From contig JASXTE010000003.1 in the NCBI GenBank assembly GCA_030280995.1, positions 48,095,974-48,159,973 on the forward strand: a DNA stretch of 64,000 nt, given 5' to 3'. This document shows, in pieces, positions 42,457 to 54,934 of the stretch (position 1 is its first letter; each line of letters opens with the position of its first letter). Made by a program: the position numbers and the translations under genes. This DNA is from Hemileia vastatrix (lineage: Eukaryota; Basidiomycota; Pucciniomycetes; Pucciniales; Zaghouaniaceae). The notes under the pieces were generated by a model that saw nothing but the letters and a program-made list of their open reading frames with translations, did no database searches and had not been told where the DNA came from.

Positions 42457-44437
42457 GCAGTGTTCTTAATTCTGATCATTGTTTTGTCAAGATCAAAATG
42501 TCCAGCTAATATGTCATCATGACAAATTTTCAATATGATTTCTTTCATAGAAGGAGGAATAACAATAAAATTACTCAACTTTCTTCTATAATATAGATAT
42601 CCTTCATCAATTGAAAATTTTCCTTTTTCCAAAGCTTTTTGGTACTTTGGTGGAAGGGTTTTAATTAATGCTTGTATTGAAGCATTCTTTGGATCATTTA
42701 ATATGGTGCATAACTTTTTCAAGTCAGTGTCCTTATCATATTATTCCAGAATAAGCTGTAATAGCTCTTCCTCCATATCAACCTCATATATCCCATGAAT
42801 ATGAATAATTTCATCCTCAGGATCATAAGCAGGATTAGAGTCATCATTTGGTAAAGGTAACCTTGATAACATATCCACATTTGAGTGAACAATACCAGCC
42901 CTATGAACAATTGTCATTCTCCCTCTGTACTCTTGAACAGCCATCTGCCATCTGAACATATGTCTGTTAGGTGTTTTCAAGTTTAAAAGGGATTTAACTG
43001 CACTGAAGTCAGTGACAAGTTCAAATTTCTGGTCATCTAGGTAATAATGAAGCTTTTCTAGAGCCCATACTACAGCTAAACACTCTAATTGAGTAGCACC
43101 ATATTTCAATTCACTATTTCTCAAGGTTCTTGAAATATAACAAATTACTACTTCTGAAACTTTATCATTTATTACTTGTTTCTGATGGAGGGCAGCGCCA
43201 AGACCAATGAAACTGGCATCAGTGTACAGAACAAATGGTTGATTAAAGTCAGGTAAAGCAAGAATTGGTGCTGACATCAAACAGTGTTTCATAGTGTCAA
43301 AGGCTCTTTGTCTTTCACTATTCCAGACAAAAGCAACATCCTTTCTAGTTAATTGGGTAAGGGGTAAAGCTATGACTTGGTAATTTTTAATATACTGTCT
43401 GTATTATCCACACATTCCCAAAAAACTTTGTAGCTCTCTCACTGTTGTAGGAGCTTTCACCTGTTGTATGGCTGCCACTTTGTTCTGGTCAACACATATC
43501 TGTAAGCCTGAAACAACATGACCAAGAACTTTTAAATAATGGAAACCAAATTTACATTTCTTCAAAGCAAGTGTCATATTTATTTCATCCATTTTCTGGA
43601 ATAATTTACACAGGTGTTTAAGATGGTCCTCAAATGTTTTTGAGAATATAATGATATCATCAATATAAACCATCAGCCATCCTTCAATTATTTCTTGATG
43701 GAATGTGTTATCCATTACTTTTTGGAAAACTGAAGGGGCATTTTTAGGGCCAAATGGCATCCTAATATACTTATAAATACCCATATGAGTGGAAATTATC
43801 AGAAAGTTCTGAGAATTTTTCTCAACAGGTACCTGGTGATATCCTTTATTACCGTCCAAACAGCTGATATATTTAGTACCCTGTAAAGTAGCATGTATAG
43901 AGCTGATTCTAGGTAAAGGGTAGATATCATCAACAGTATAAGTTTTTAGTGCTCTATAATCACCACATAACCTGGCTTTATCTTTCTCATAAGAAATTAG
44001 GACAGGTGAGATAGCACAATATTTAGGTGTTTCAACTACCTTTTCAATAATATTCATTTTTAAAAGGGTAGAGATATTGTCTTCAATATCTTTTCTCTTT
44101 GTGGGAGAAGCAGGATAAGGCTTCTTCTTTAAACTAGGTGGTATATCATTAATGGGCAAGACAATGAAAGTTTCATTTCCTTTTTAACTAATCCTAGTTC
44201 ATGTGACCCATGAGCAAAGGCCATAGGAAAAGATTTTATCAAGTTAATGATGGAATCTTTATCCTCACCAGAAAGTTGTTCTCCAAAAGAAGCATTGTCA
44301 ATTTCAGACATAAGGGCATGCATTTCCTTTGTAGATCTTCCTTTATATTGAACCACAGAATTACATGTGTTCAATTCTGGTTTTAATAATTTTTTAGGGG
44401 AGGAAATCTTAAATTTTCTCTTCCCATTCATCCCCAT
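42381..44437 (-). pseudogene. B2 protease end, reverse transcriptase, RNase H and start of integrase
   Basis: RT motifs LDGNKGYHQVP, MPFGPKNAPSVFQ and YIDDIIIFS are intact (43404-44159). RNase H (43292-42741) has YTDASFIGLGAALHQ and AVVWALEKLHYYL. The breaks are a frameshift near 44150 (NDIPPSLKK against MIYHLV), a stop near 43403 (MCG-stop-YRQYI), a stop near 42740, and stops at about 44460. The integrase histidines HDDILAGHFDLDK are near 42500-42530. B1 has the same residues without these breaks. Confidence 0.9.
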
Positions 44438-44476
44438 TGTGAAACATTAGTTTGAATGATCCAATTTTATGCCATA

Positions 44477-47246
44477 CTAGATTAAATTATCATTCCCTAC
44501 AATAAACCAATTGCTTAAGTTATCATTTTTCATGACAACAAAATCACAAATAGCTCTTACAAAACCATGGTTATATTTAAAAAACACTGTGGCTTTGTAT
44601 TTACCAATGGGGGACAAAACAGAGCCATACCCTCTCCAATTTTCAGAAATGATAGGCATCAGTTCAGATTTATAGTCTTGATCTACTGAAGCAAGTGCTC
44701 TTTCAGATACTACACTTCCTCCAGCTCCAGAATCCAGAACAACTTCAATGCTGGTTCCATTGATCAAGACTGGTGCCTTAAGAGGGGCAATAACAATTGA
44801 GTTATCCTCAATGTTCTTTATGATCTCAGCATCCTCAACTGTAGATAAAGCATTATTATCAATATCATTAGTATTTAAATAATGAATATCCTCTTCCAGA
44901 ATCAAGATTTCTTGTTGAGATTCATATGAAATATTTCTGGCACAATCACTTGATGTATCATCCAGTGCCACTGTGTCATCAGCATGCTCCTCTGTTTGTT
45001 CTACAAGATTTATCTTCTTGTCACAAACATGGCCTTTCTGCCAAGGCTTGTTGCACTTGAAGCAAGTGTTTGTTGCATACTTCTTTGGTGCAACAGGGGC
45101 AGAAGGTTTACCAACCTTTTCCGGAGGTTTCTGTTGGTAAGTGGAGGGTTTCTCCAAAGGGGTTCTAGGAATGAATCTTCTGGCATCATACTTATTGTTT
45201 AGAAGTATCTCATTGCAAGTATTAATGAAAGAAGAGGGTTCTTTGGAGAACTCAGTCCTAGCCACTATCAAGTCTCTCAGAGACATTGGTAATTTATAGA
45301 GGATCCTGTCCTTCCATAAATCAAACTCCATATTTGGGTCCATTGCCCTTAAGATTTTTACAAGTTTCATTAAAAACCCAATAGGTTTATCAGTAGAAGA
45401 GCTATATCTAGTTTCCTCATACTGCTTTGTTGAGCCATTCTGAGCTTGGAGCCACCAAATTGTGCTTTAATTAATTTCTTCCAATCCTCCCATGAGTAGT
45501 CATTCCCATCCAGGAGAACAGATTCATACCACATCAGGGCAACATTAGTGAACAAAGGAATTAACTTGGACACAATTTCCTCATCTGGGAGTTTGTAAGA
45601 ATTTTTTAAGTTATCAATTCTGCAAATAAATTGTTTCCAATCAGAGGAAGAATCACCATCAAATGTTGGGTACTGGTCAAGTTTTGGCCAATTCTTTTGA
45701 TTTGAAGGAGTCTCCTTAGTACTAGCTTGTTTCTGAGTAAGAAGCAGCTGTAATTTCTCTAATTGTGCTGAAATCTCATTGTTTAATCCTTCTGTTGCAG
45801 ATCCTGGTGCATCATCAGTTTTTGATGGAAACTCAGTGTTATCAACAGGTATTTCTGGAGCTATTTTTATTTTAGATGAACTAGCCACAGGTACTATTTG
45901 TGCATCCTGCACTATATGTTCCTTCACAGAAATGTCAGAATATTTTTGGTAATTTAACAATGAGTTCAATTTTTCTTCAATGGTTGTTAGTCTTGTTTTT
46001 ATTCTTGGAAGACTAGATAAACTCTCATTGATAGTTGCAAAAGATAATTGATTTTTATGTTTAAAAGATGACAAATGGTCATCCAATCTTTTTAGATTTA
46101 TCTTATCTATCTCCACCTCCTGGAAACAGGCGGATACAGTATCTTTTATTTTAGACAAATCATTTTTTATATTTTGCCATAAAGCAAATTTCTTTTCATG
46201 GGTTGCTTTGTAATGAGACAATTCATCAGAGACTCTCTGTGATTCACTTCTTAATGCTTGGTAACCCTGATCAGTTAAAAAACTATTATATCTCTGAGTC
46301 AATTGCATATTGTTCATTATATGATTTTGCTTGGCAATAATATCTCTCAAGTGCTCATCATTAATTCTTGCTACATCTGGAGTGTTTCTCAATAAGGAAA
46401 CTGAGTAACTTTCCAGACTCTCATAGAACTCAGGGTCAAGATTTTCATCAATCACAGCCATATCAGGATTAATCATTGAGGTAGCAATTAAAATTAATGG
46501 ATTAGATACATGAGATATCTGTCTACTATTCCCAGCCTCTATAGGTCTCAAAGTTTCATCCTCCCTTCCAGATTTACCTGAAGGAACAGAGTCAGCCACA
46601 AGAAAAGGCACTTGAGAATTAATAGAGGGACGTACCAGGGTTTGCTGGGTATCACCATATTGGGCTTCCTTCTTCTTTTGCCTCCTTGATAAGGGTGGGG
46701 AGGAGTGGAGTTGACCTGGGTGGACCTTGATGGACCTACCTGAGGTAACTGATGCTGGTTTGAGCCAAGTAGTCCCACTGAGTGTTGAGCCAGTCCCACT
46801 GCCACTTGGACACTTCCACCTTCTCTTGGGACTGGGGAGCCAATTGTTGTTGATCCCTGGGAGGAAGAGGTTTCTTCTTCTCTTGGAGAAAAGTATCTGT
46901 TTTTCTCACCTTTTCTTCCAAGGCATCTACCCTTACCTTTAGTCTCAAGCTTTCTGTCCTTAACTCCTTTATGTGAGTGGACAGATTCTTTACCTGCTGA
47001 GACAACGGCATCTTTTTTATCCTGAAGCCTTTTGGAAGCTCTTCTGGTGGGTTTATCATGGGCTTCTGATCCTGAGTTGTGTCCACTAGGATTTCTACTT
47101 CTTCCATTTCTACATCCTGTTTGGGGCAAGGATTTATTAGTTTGAGAAATTCTTCTTGTTAAAGGAGAACTTACAGAAGTAGGCTCATCATAATCAATTA
47201 AGTCTAGTTCTTCTTCACGTGCAGCAAAACCACTTTGGTCAGTCAT
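44477..47246 (-). pseudogene. B2 Gag and protease
   Basis: Frames 46548-47246, 45370-46611 and 44477-45370 are parts of one gag-protease. It has a basic start (SSPLTRRISQ), a coiled coil (about 46000-46350), the zinc knuckle CFKCNKPWQKGHVC and a protease core VVLDSGAGGSVVSE, in which B1 has DTGAS. A frameshift at about 45400 joins the last two frames (YEETRY against MRKLD). The short form of the knuckle is as in B1. The first frame overlaps the alternative-frame ORF at 46736-47107. Confidence 0.87.
46736..47107 (-). pseudogene. Alternative-frame ORF of B2 (123 codons), similar to the one in B1
   Basis: It encodes LSQQVKNLSTHIKELRTESL, a likely coiled coil, then SQEKVEVSKWQWDWLNTQW, matching SQEKILVDKWKWDWFHQQW at the same place of B1. 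It ends at a stop shortly after, whereas the B1 frame continues. No family is recognised. Confidence 0.45.
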
Positions 47247-48307
47247 TTTAAAATTTAACTGAAATGAAAAAAAGAGACAAATTAATTAGTCCTTTATTTT
47301 TGATTTTTATTTAACAGAAATAAAATAAAAATAAAAAAATCTTTTTAGGATAAAAATCAACTTAAATAAAATTAATTTATTAGTAAAAAAAATTTAAAAC
47401 CAGGATTATAATATAATCAACTGTAGAAATAAATTAAAATTTTTATTAATATTTATTTATTTTCAGGATTTAAATCAACTAATTTATTACCAGGACTTAT
47501 TGTCAACTGAAGTAATAAAATATGAAATTTTATTAATTTAACAAAATTTTATTAAACTGTTAATTTAACTACCAGGACTTAATGTCAACTGAAGTAATTA
47601 AATATAAATTTTTTATTTTAAAATTGTATTAAACTGATCACTTAACTACCAGGACTTAATGTCAACTGAAGTAATTAAATATGAGTTTTATTAATTAAAA
47701 AAAAAATTATTGAACTACCAGGACTCAAAGTCAACTGAAGTAATTAAATATGAATTATTTATTAATTAAAAAAAATATTATTTGTCAGGACAATTTGTCA
47801 ACTGGAACAATTAAAATTTAAATTAATCAGGACAATTGTCAACTGAAAAATGATAATAATTAATATTAAAATATAATTATTTTATTACTTCTGGGACTAA
47901 TAACAGTTATTGCTCTATTATGGTCAACCAGGAAAAATAAAAATAAAAATTAATAATAAAAATAAATTCCAAATTACCAGACACCTCCCCCTGCAAACTG
48001 AGCAAATTAATGCCACTTACAGAGTTCTGAGTAAAAGGAAATACGTAGCAAATGAAGAGTGAAGAGTAACCCACAAATAGTAATAACAATAATTACCACG
48101 ATATATACGATGTTTAGTCAGTATATGAACCTAAGTTTTGGAGCGCGGTTCGATTCCCGTTCGCAGCAAAAACTTTTGCCACGTGACATATGACGTTTGT
48201 CGTTTTCTCGCCTTCTCTCGTCCTTTACAGGTACTTGTACGCCGATGGTCCCCTTGATTACGCCTCAATTAACTTTGCGCCTTCGATATTTCGGAAAGGT
48301 TCCCAAT
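47247..48307 (-). other. B2 5' leader with repeated hairpins, PBS and a tRNA-like stretch
   Basis: From about 47490 to 47860 the motif ccaggacttaatgtcaactg recurs about six times with changes in the middle. Each copy can pair CAGGAC with GTC-aa-CTG. The PBS-like ATTGGGAACCTTTCC (minus) abuts the LTR at 48307. At about 48120-48175 the plus strand has a B-box-like GGTTCGATTCC and resembles the 3' half of a tRNA, antisense to the element. Confidence 0.6.
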
Positions 48308-49112
48308 TGTCAAGGTACACTTTTGGTCTAGAAGATTTGGTATGAAGTTTTACGAGGATTTTTAAAGGTTTAAATGGACTCTCAACAAATTTGTACGTAT
48401 TTCTTAATCAAGGATGATTACTTTACTCAATTAAAAGAGGTAGGATTAAAATATTGATATAATTTATATATTAGAGTTACGTATTGTAAATACTAATGGT
48501 ATAGAATATAATAATAAGTTTTGATTTGTTATTGTTGTAATAAAATGATGTAGTAAAGGAATGATTAAAAAACAACCAAAAGAGAGGCCTTATATAGGCA
48601 AAGGAGAGACAAAGCACAGCAATAAAATTCTAAAAACAGTAGTATGAGAGAGAGAAAAGAATATTCCAGAAGGAGTATTTTCAAATAATAAAGTTGTTCT
48701 AAAAAGAAGGCGTCAAAAAGATGTATTTGCAGAGTATGTCAGAAATACATCAATTTATTTAATATTTACTGTAGAAGTCAATTCTAAATAAGAAATTTGA
48801 ATTTTTTGTATATATTTAATATTATTTGAATATTAAAATCTTATTTTAACTTAAAATCTATTTTTTAATATAAATTTTTATTTTTTCCAACCTGTCAAAT
48901 GAGCACGGTGTTAGAGAAAAAATATAAGGGTCAATTTTATATTTTAATTTTAATTATTCATTTAATTTTATCATTCTGTAATTTGTTAATTTATTATAAG
49001 TAATTTTAATGTAACTAATTTATAATTAAATAATAATTAAAATGATAAGGTGCGGCTTCATCCAGTAAATAATTAATTATTTCACTGGGTAAGTCTAGTA
49101 GCCTGGCTGACA
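48308..49112 (-). repeat. 5' LTR of B2
   Basis: Begins TGTCAAGGTACAC and ends CCTGGCTGACA, followed by ttatt (49113-49117). Partner of 40407-41193. Confidence 0.93.
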
Positions 49113-49117
49113 TTATT

Positions 49118-50317
49118 GATGAAAGTATATAAAATAGTTCTATTATGAGATATTACTTACATTCATTGATAATTACTTTTTTTATCTTTTGAGTTTTCCT
49201 TCCAATTCTTGGGTGGGAACTCTATTTTACAGCCAAAAAATAGAGTACACCTCATTGAGTTGGGGCATCATGTGAGGTAACTAACTTTATGTTTTTTAGG
49301 TCTGTGGGAATAAAAAATTGAACAAATTCTACATAAATTACTTTATTTACTTTGCCATTATTAAAATAATGGTCTTCTAATTCTACAACAGAATTATCAT
49401 TTTCATCATAGGAACTAGTTCCATCAAGATTTAGAACTAGCATATATGAGAAATTACACTATCAATATCCTTTAAATTTTTTCTGAATATTCTTTTGTAA
49501 GCACTATTTTATGGGTGAATGATGAAATTCACCTCTTGCATTAGGTTTGAAAATTGCAATTAATAGCCCAATGTTTTTTTGTTCATTCAGAAGCATTAAT
49601 TAAGAAATATTCCCATAAACATCTTTCAATTTCTTACCTTTTGCAAAGATAAAGGCCTTGTCTTTCAATAAAAATACATGTAAACAATTTCAACTAACTC
49701 TTTTCAAGTATATGTTTTGTACATGCATATTTGATATCTATTTATCATCCAGTTTTTCAATTGCTATTTTAATTATGGGTGGATTTTTTAGAGAAAGAAT
49801 AGTATTCATTTCAGAGAAATGTCATTTTGCAAATTATATTTAGTTAATGGTGTTTGTTTTTATACTTCCCTTTCAGGGAATACTCATCACTGCTACATAT
49901 TAAAATGATTGCTATTTTTTTCTCAGTACACTCCTTTGATAACCATGCTTGCCTCCATTGTATGAGTACTCATCTTATGTAATACAATCAGTTTTTTAAT
50001 TTATATTCACCTTGATTTATTGTTTTTATGGCTTATTTCCGAGTGTATCTTTGTTTTTTTAGCAACCTCTTTGTAATATACCCATGTCACTGTTAGAACT
50101 ATCATATAAGATAGATAATTTCCGCTCTTAGACTCCCCTCCATACTGAAGCATTTATTATACATAATTCTTTATAAATTATGCCTGATTATTGGTCTTAC
50201 TTTCCTTCTTGAAAACCTCCCAGAAACCATTGTCAAATAAATAAAATATTTTCTAAAATTCATCCTCCTTCTAATTCTCCTTTTTGTTGCTGCATCCACA
50301 GTTATTGTTGAACTCTT
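49118..50317. other. AT-rich region with no recognised gene
   Basis: A weak minus-strand ORF at 49252-49443 (VVELEDHYFNNGKVNKVIYV) has the look of the tail of a transposon-borne protein, but I cannot assign it. Otherwise nothing is seen. It is the right-hand continuation of 39621-40406 once B2 is removed. Confidence 0.35.
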
Positions 50318-50975
50318 ATGCAAATATCTCTTTCTTCAACATCTTGGAAACTCTTTCCTACAAATCACCAGATTTTTAAATTCTCATTAATTACACATGA
50401 ATCTATTACATCCCCTGTACAGATTTTTTTAGCTTCAGGCTCTAGTGTTGTGAAAGAAACAACTCCTCATTCATATTATGAAGCATTTCTCAATGATCTT
50501 GAATCATCAAGCTTTCCAGGTTGTAATTTTTCTTGGAATCTGGAATGGCACTCTCACTGGAATCTGTGCTTTGCTCAACTTATTATCAAACATTGGGACA
50601 ATGCTTTCTGAATGATGTCTTTTGCTTCATACCCTAATGATCCAAACACAATTTCCTTTGCTAATCAAATGGGTGTTCTCCATAAATGGTTCCTTGGACA
50701 ACAGAATATGCTTATATTTGGACACTATTCTCCAGACCATTTGGAGAAAAAAAAAGCTCAAAAGTCTTGGTCTAGGTTATGTAAAAAAGTCAGTCTAACA
50801 TCTTTCATATTTTTTTGAGTTCTTTGCCAATAATCTCTTGAAGCTCTCTGTTCATAGTACAAACTTTCTCAGGACCCTTCCTATATGTTCAACAGCAAAA
50901 GATTTGTTTACTAATGTCAAATGACAGAGAAGTGAGACAAACCAAAAATTTGAAAACATAAAAACAATTTAATGT
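50318..50975 (+). CDS. Hypothetical protein fragment
   Basis: Two adjacent open stretches on the plus strand (50318-50611, 97 codons; 50612-50818, 68 codons) are separated by a single TGA. Together they read like a protein rather than noise: PTNHQIFKFSLITHESITSP, HSYYEAFLNDLESSSFPGCN, FSWNLEWHSHWNLCFAQLI, GVLHKWFLGQQNMLIFGHYS and DHLEKKKAQKSWSRLCKKV. It is rich in W, H and F. I do not recognise the family, and no start or promoter is evident. It lies at the breakpoint of A4, so it may be an old gene or transposon piece. Confidence 0.3.
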
Positions 50976-51370
50976 ATTATTAACAGAAAATAATTGAGAA
51001 TCCACTTGAATTATCTCCAAGTGAGCTGACCTATTGCAATACAGGATCTCATCCTGGGGAGAGATTGCAACATTAGAGTAATCAGCCCCTGCTACCCCAA
51101 AAAATGAGGGTCTCCAAAATTCCCCTCTAAACATAATTCACCAGAAGCCGTCTGTTTAATACGCTGCTTCTTGATGCAATCACAACACTGACAAAGAGTA
51201 GTGATTCCTGGCTGTGTCTCCAAACCTTCATCTCCAGGAGGTGCCAATTGCATATGTAGCCTCCTCATATCCTCACCAGTTATCTCCAAACTAATACCCG
51301 TTCCAGCTTGATAACCAATCCGGGCTTCAAAATCCATCAAAAAAGGACCACCAAGAATAGTTCTAACCAC
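50976..51370 (-). pseudogene. A4 protease end and pol frame start
   Basis: The protease frame 51092-51370 reads VVRTILGGPFLMDFEARIGY to CLEGNFGDPHFLG-stop. The overlapping -1 frame reads PSFFGVAGADYSNVAISPQD, as in A2. The reading ends where the element is truncated. The portion before 51370 was split from its N-terminal half by the C LTR. Confidence 0.82.
51092..51105 (-). promoter_or_regulatory. Putative -1 frameshift site (A4)
   Basis: CAT TTT TTG GGG TAG on the minus strand (heptamer at plus 51098-51104), identical to A2 826-832. The stop is at 51092-51094. In the -1 frame the product continues FFGVAGADYSN. Confidence 0.75.
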
Positions 51371-52464
51371 TGTGGTCTTCCAACATTGGCAGGGGCCTTT
51401 GTTGTGCGAATTGGCACTGTTTGTGCATGTCTTAATTGACATCTGTTAAGGAATTGGGTATTTTTCTGGTTTTATTCTGTGGATATTGGGTCTGAGGGTA
51501 TGTGGGTACTATCATTGTATAGCCACAGGTTTTCTCTATATTTTATGTCTTGAAGACATTTTTCATATTCTAAGTTTTAAGGGGTCATTTCCTCATTTTT
51601 CATTTATAAAAGATAGCTGTTTAATTTTGTTTTTCGTGTTTTACGGGCTAACCTTAAGTCTTAGGGTTAAGTGCTTAGTACCATTGGATAGAGCTAATTT
51701 TTCTCTATATTTCATGTCTCAATGTTGTTATAGTGAAATTCCATGTTTTAAAGGTTTTAGTAGTTGTAGCTAATTTTTCTAAGTAGATTAGTTGTTTTTA
51801 TTGGTTTTCTGGCTTCAGGGAGACCGGGCCGCTTCAGGCGGCACCTCCGACTTTGGGCAGCCCGCCTGCCTCTGTTTTAGAAGGTTGGTGAGTGCTTCAG
51901 GAGGGTTTTTTATTCAATTTGGCGGGTACATGCGCCAGATTGGTGGGTGCGCATGGGCTCTTAGATAGTGGTCTGTGTGTACATAGTGAATAAGACAGTT
52001 TGGGGAAACCTTAATTATCATACAACCATGCGGAGGTGATATCCTTGTTCCTCACTCAGTTTTCATTGTTTTCTGGCCACAATTTGGCTGTGTTTGTTGC
52101 AAGTGAGTTCTTCATTTAACTTAACTTTGGCAATTGTTTTCTCTGTTATAGTCTTGCAAGCTATAGCAAGTATTATTGCTGTCTCTGGTGTGGATTTGCA
52201 GCCTACATCAAGTATCTTTGCTGTCTCTGGTGTGGAAATTGGTCTTCATTTCAGTTCCTTGGTCTGGTAGTCTGTCTGGGGACTACTTTCTTGGCTCATC
52301 AAGCAGTCAAGTGTGTTTAATTAGAGGGTCTAGCAAACAGATCTCCAATTTGCTGCAACAGGTCAATCTCACTTATTTTTCTAGAGGGACAGGGGATTTT
52401 CTCTCTGGTTTTTCTCCAACTCCCTTGGTCAAGGCCTATAGCTAGTACTATAGGATTGTCTACA
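51371..52464 (+). repeat. Solo LTR of family C, copy 3, inside the A4 protease
   Basis: Begins TGTGGTCTTCC and ends TTGTCTACA, inverse of copies 1 and 2. Protease reads VHFYVSRVAV before it and VVRTILGG after it. The flanks ccac and ccgc are similar but not identical. Solo: A4 gag and protease lie on both sides. Confidence 0.85.
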
Positions 52465-54760
52465 CCGCCACTCTGGAAACATAGAAATGAACCTTTCCAA
52501 CCAATCCACCAACACATAACTTAACATGCTCTGCTGTACCCATCAGCTCAGTAGCATGCCCTCCAATACCTCTAAGGTTTCCCCCAGTACCAGTTTTAAT
52601 TGGCAAGCCTATAATCATCGCTTGCTCTAAAGAAATTAAATTAATTTGAGACCCTGAATTGACCAGGGCCTTTACCTCTTTACCATTAATATTTACCACC
52701 TGGTAACCCAGGGGAGCAGAAAAATGTTTTTCAACATCCTCCCCAAACTTCTCAGCATTTTCACATATATATTCCACCTCTCCAGCAGAAACCCTTTGCC
52801 TTGTCAGATGCTTCTTTTGCTTTTCTGCAAGGGCTGGACTAATTGTAAATAATTTGCCTAAGGATAAAGGAATTTGAAGTTGATTCAATCTTCCTAAAAC
52901 CATTTCCATTGCATTCTCTTGTCCAGAAACAATGGGCTTCTCATATTGAGCCCTAGAATTTGTTACCTTGGCCCTGGGCACCTCTTGGGGACCCACATTG
53001 CCATCTTCACCCCCCATAATAACATCTTCACTATTAATAACCCTAGTTCCATCACCTGCTACTTTAACTAATCCAGATGCATCACTGGTCCTCCTTACCC
53101 CTTCCATAAGAGTAGGACCACTAAAACTTTGTCTGGGGAGAGATGCCAAAGGTACATCCTCCTCAGAATCCGAATCTTTGTCTACAGGCATAGGCTCACC
53201 ATTTAAATCCAACTTTCCAAAAGTAGGAGGCCCCATATCAGCCATCCCCTTCTGCATATTATAAATTTTGTCCTTAGAGTAAGGTTTCTTTTCCAACTTT
53301 TTAATTTCTGCCTTTCCCAGTTTAGCCCTTAATTGGCTCTGAATGCTACTCTTAGCTTTAGTAGCAGCTGCTCTTCCAGCAGCATTGACACCGTATTCAT
53401 CCACCATACAACTTTCCTCTACCCTAACTGCAGAGGATAACTCCAAACCACCAAATGAAATTGAGTAAGTGGCCTTATTGACCTCTTTAAATTTTTCTTT
53501 ATCTACCTCTTCCACATCTTTATCATCATCAACTTAACCACCTTTAACCTTTTCTTCATCATCACCAGTTAGCTCTTCAAACCTGGTCCTTCTCCCCAAA
53601 TACATATTCTTCCTAACCAAATCCGAGGGAGCTTTACCTTCACTGGGCTTGATGAAAGATCCATCAGGGAATTTATAAACCTTTCCATCAAATTTTACTC
53701 TACCAGCATCCAAGTCCCTATTCAAAAAATAACATTTTCCAACCTTGTGTCCCCTCCTATTATGATAAGAGAACACATATCCACCTCTAAACCCATTCCC
53801 ACCATTACCATTGCCATTACTACCACCATTACCATTTCCAGAAAACCGGTTACCATTGCCATTAAGTCCATAATTCCTCCTCTCATAACCTCTAGATTGG
53901 TAAGAAGAAGAAGTTGAAGTCAAAGCCACAGGTGCTCTATTGGCTTTTTGAGTCTCTTGAACAAATATCTTTTATTGTTTAGTTAAATTGGCCAAGCGAT
54001 TGACCATCTTGTTTTCTACATTTCCCTCAACTTTAGCAACAGGCTGTCCCATCTGAGCCTTCTTGGCTTCTTGAGCTTGAATCATGATATCATTATTTTC
54101 ATCCAATACTTCACTAACCTTGCTAACATATTGAGTACAAGATTCTTGATATTTGCCCAGTGCCATGAGTTTTAAGTAGCCTTGAATATTCTCCTTGATG
54201 ATCTCCAAAGCCAGCAGTTTCTGTTCACCATTAGGCAGATCCTTCATCAAATTTTTCCTAGACAGTTCTTTTAACACATCCATCCTAATATCCCTACTAA
54301 TAGAAGACCAAAATAGATCCTTGGCCTGATTTTCATGGCCCAATCCCTCCACCAAAATCAGATATTCCACCACTTCATCAAACTGTACACATAACTTTTT
54401 GAAGTCCACCATATTATAAACACCACCTTTAGCTTGCCAATCACTGACAATCTTATTGAGATCCACCATAGTATACCTGACATCCCATCTATCAACCATC
54501 TCTTTTGACAACCTTATCCAATCAAACCTTTTATAACACTCCATAGCAATGACCTCCTTTTCCACCTCTCTTTCAACAATAAAAAACCTGATCTGCTTTA
54601 CCATATCCAGTTCAGTAGCTCCATCCACCAAAGCAGCAGCCTCATATCTGCTCAAAAACCATTTAACTTCTTCCCCATTAAACTTGGGCCCATCCCAAGA
54701 AACAATCCTAACTGATGGTGTCATAGGAAGAGACACACCAGATCCAGAAGCAGAAGACAT
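52465..54760 (-). pseudogene. A4 Gag and protease N-terminal part
   Basis: Starts MSSASGSGVSLP at 54760. Gag block SVRIVSWDGPKFNGEEVKWF, MVKQIRFFIVEREVEKEVI. The knuckle region reads FSYHNRRGHKVGKC against CSYCNRRGHRATVC in A2, so two cysteines are lost. Then DSDSEEDVPLASLPRQSF and the protease core ININGKEVKALVNSGSQINLI, where the catalytic aspartate of A2 (VDSGS) is an asparagine (VNSGS). In-frame stops at about 53971 and 53518 split the frame. The protein is therefore doubly defective: RNA-binding finger and protease. Confidence 0.88.
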
Positions 54761-54934
54761 CCTAATAGATTAAATTAAAGATAAAGCATTCCAATAAGTG
54801 AGCCTCTTGCAGGCTAAGATAAATAAATCAATAAGAGTTTCAGAAAGCAAGCCTCTTGCAGGCTAAAAGTCCAAGTATCATGTAAGTTCTTTTAAAAGCT
54901 AGAGAAATCGATACCCCACTTTGGGCACCAAATA
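54761..54934 (-). promoter_or_regulatory. A4 5' leader: PBS and paired stem-loops
   Basis: PBS-like TTGGTGCCCAAAGTGGGG (minus, about 54914-54931). Stem-loops agcctcttgcaggct at 54801-54815 and 54850-54864. Confidence 0.72.

Larger units (their letters stand above)
40407..49112 (-). mobile_element. B2: complete but mutated Ty3/gypsy chromodomain element
   Basis: 8.7 kb, LTRs of 787 and 805 bp, with a perfect duplication ttatt (40402-40406 and 49113-49117). The coding order is the same as B1 and the proteins are close, but the LTRs are unrelated in sequence except for the TGTCA...TGACA ends. The LTRs differ at about ten positions plus an 18-bp indel, yet the coding region has at least three frameshifts and four stops. 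Confidence 0.93.
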
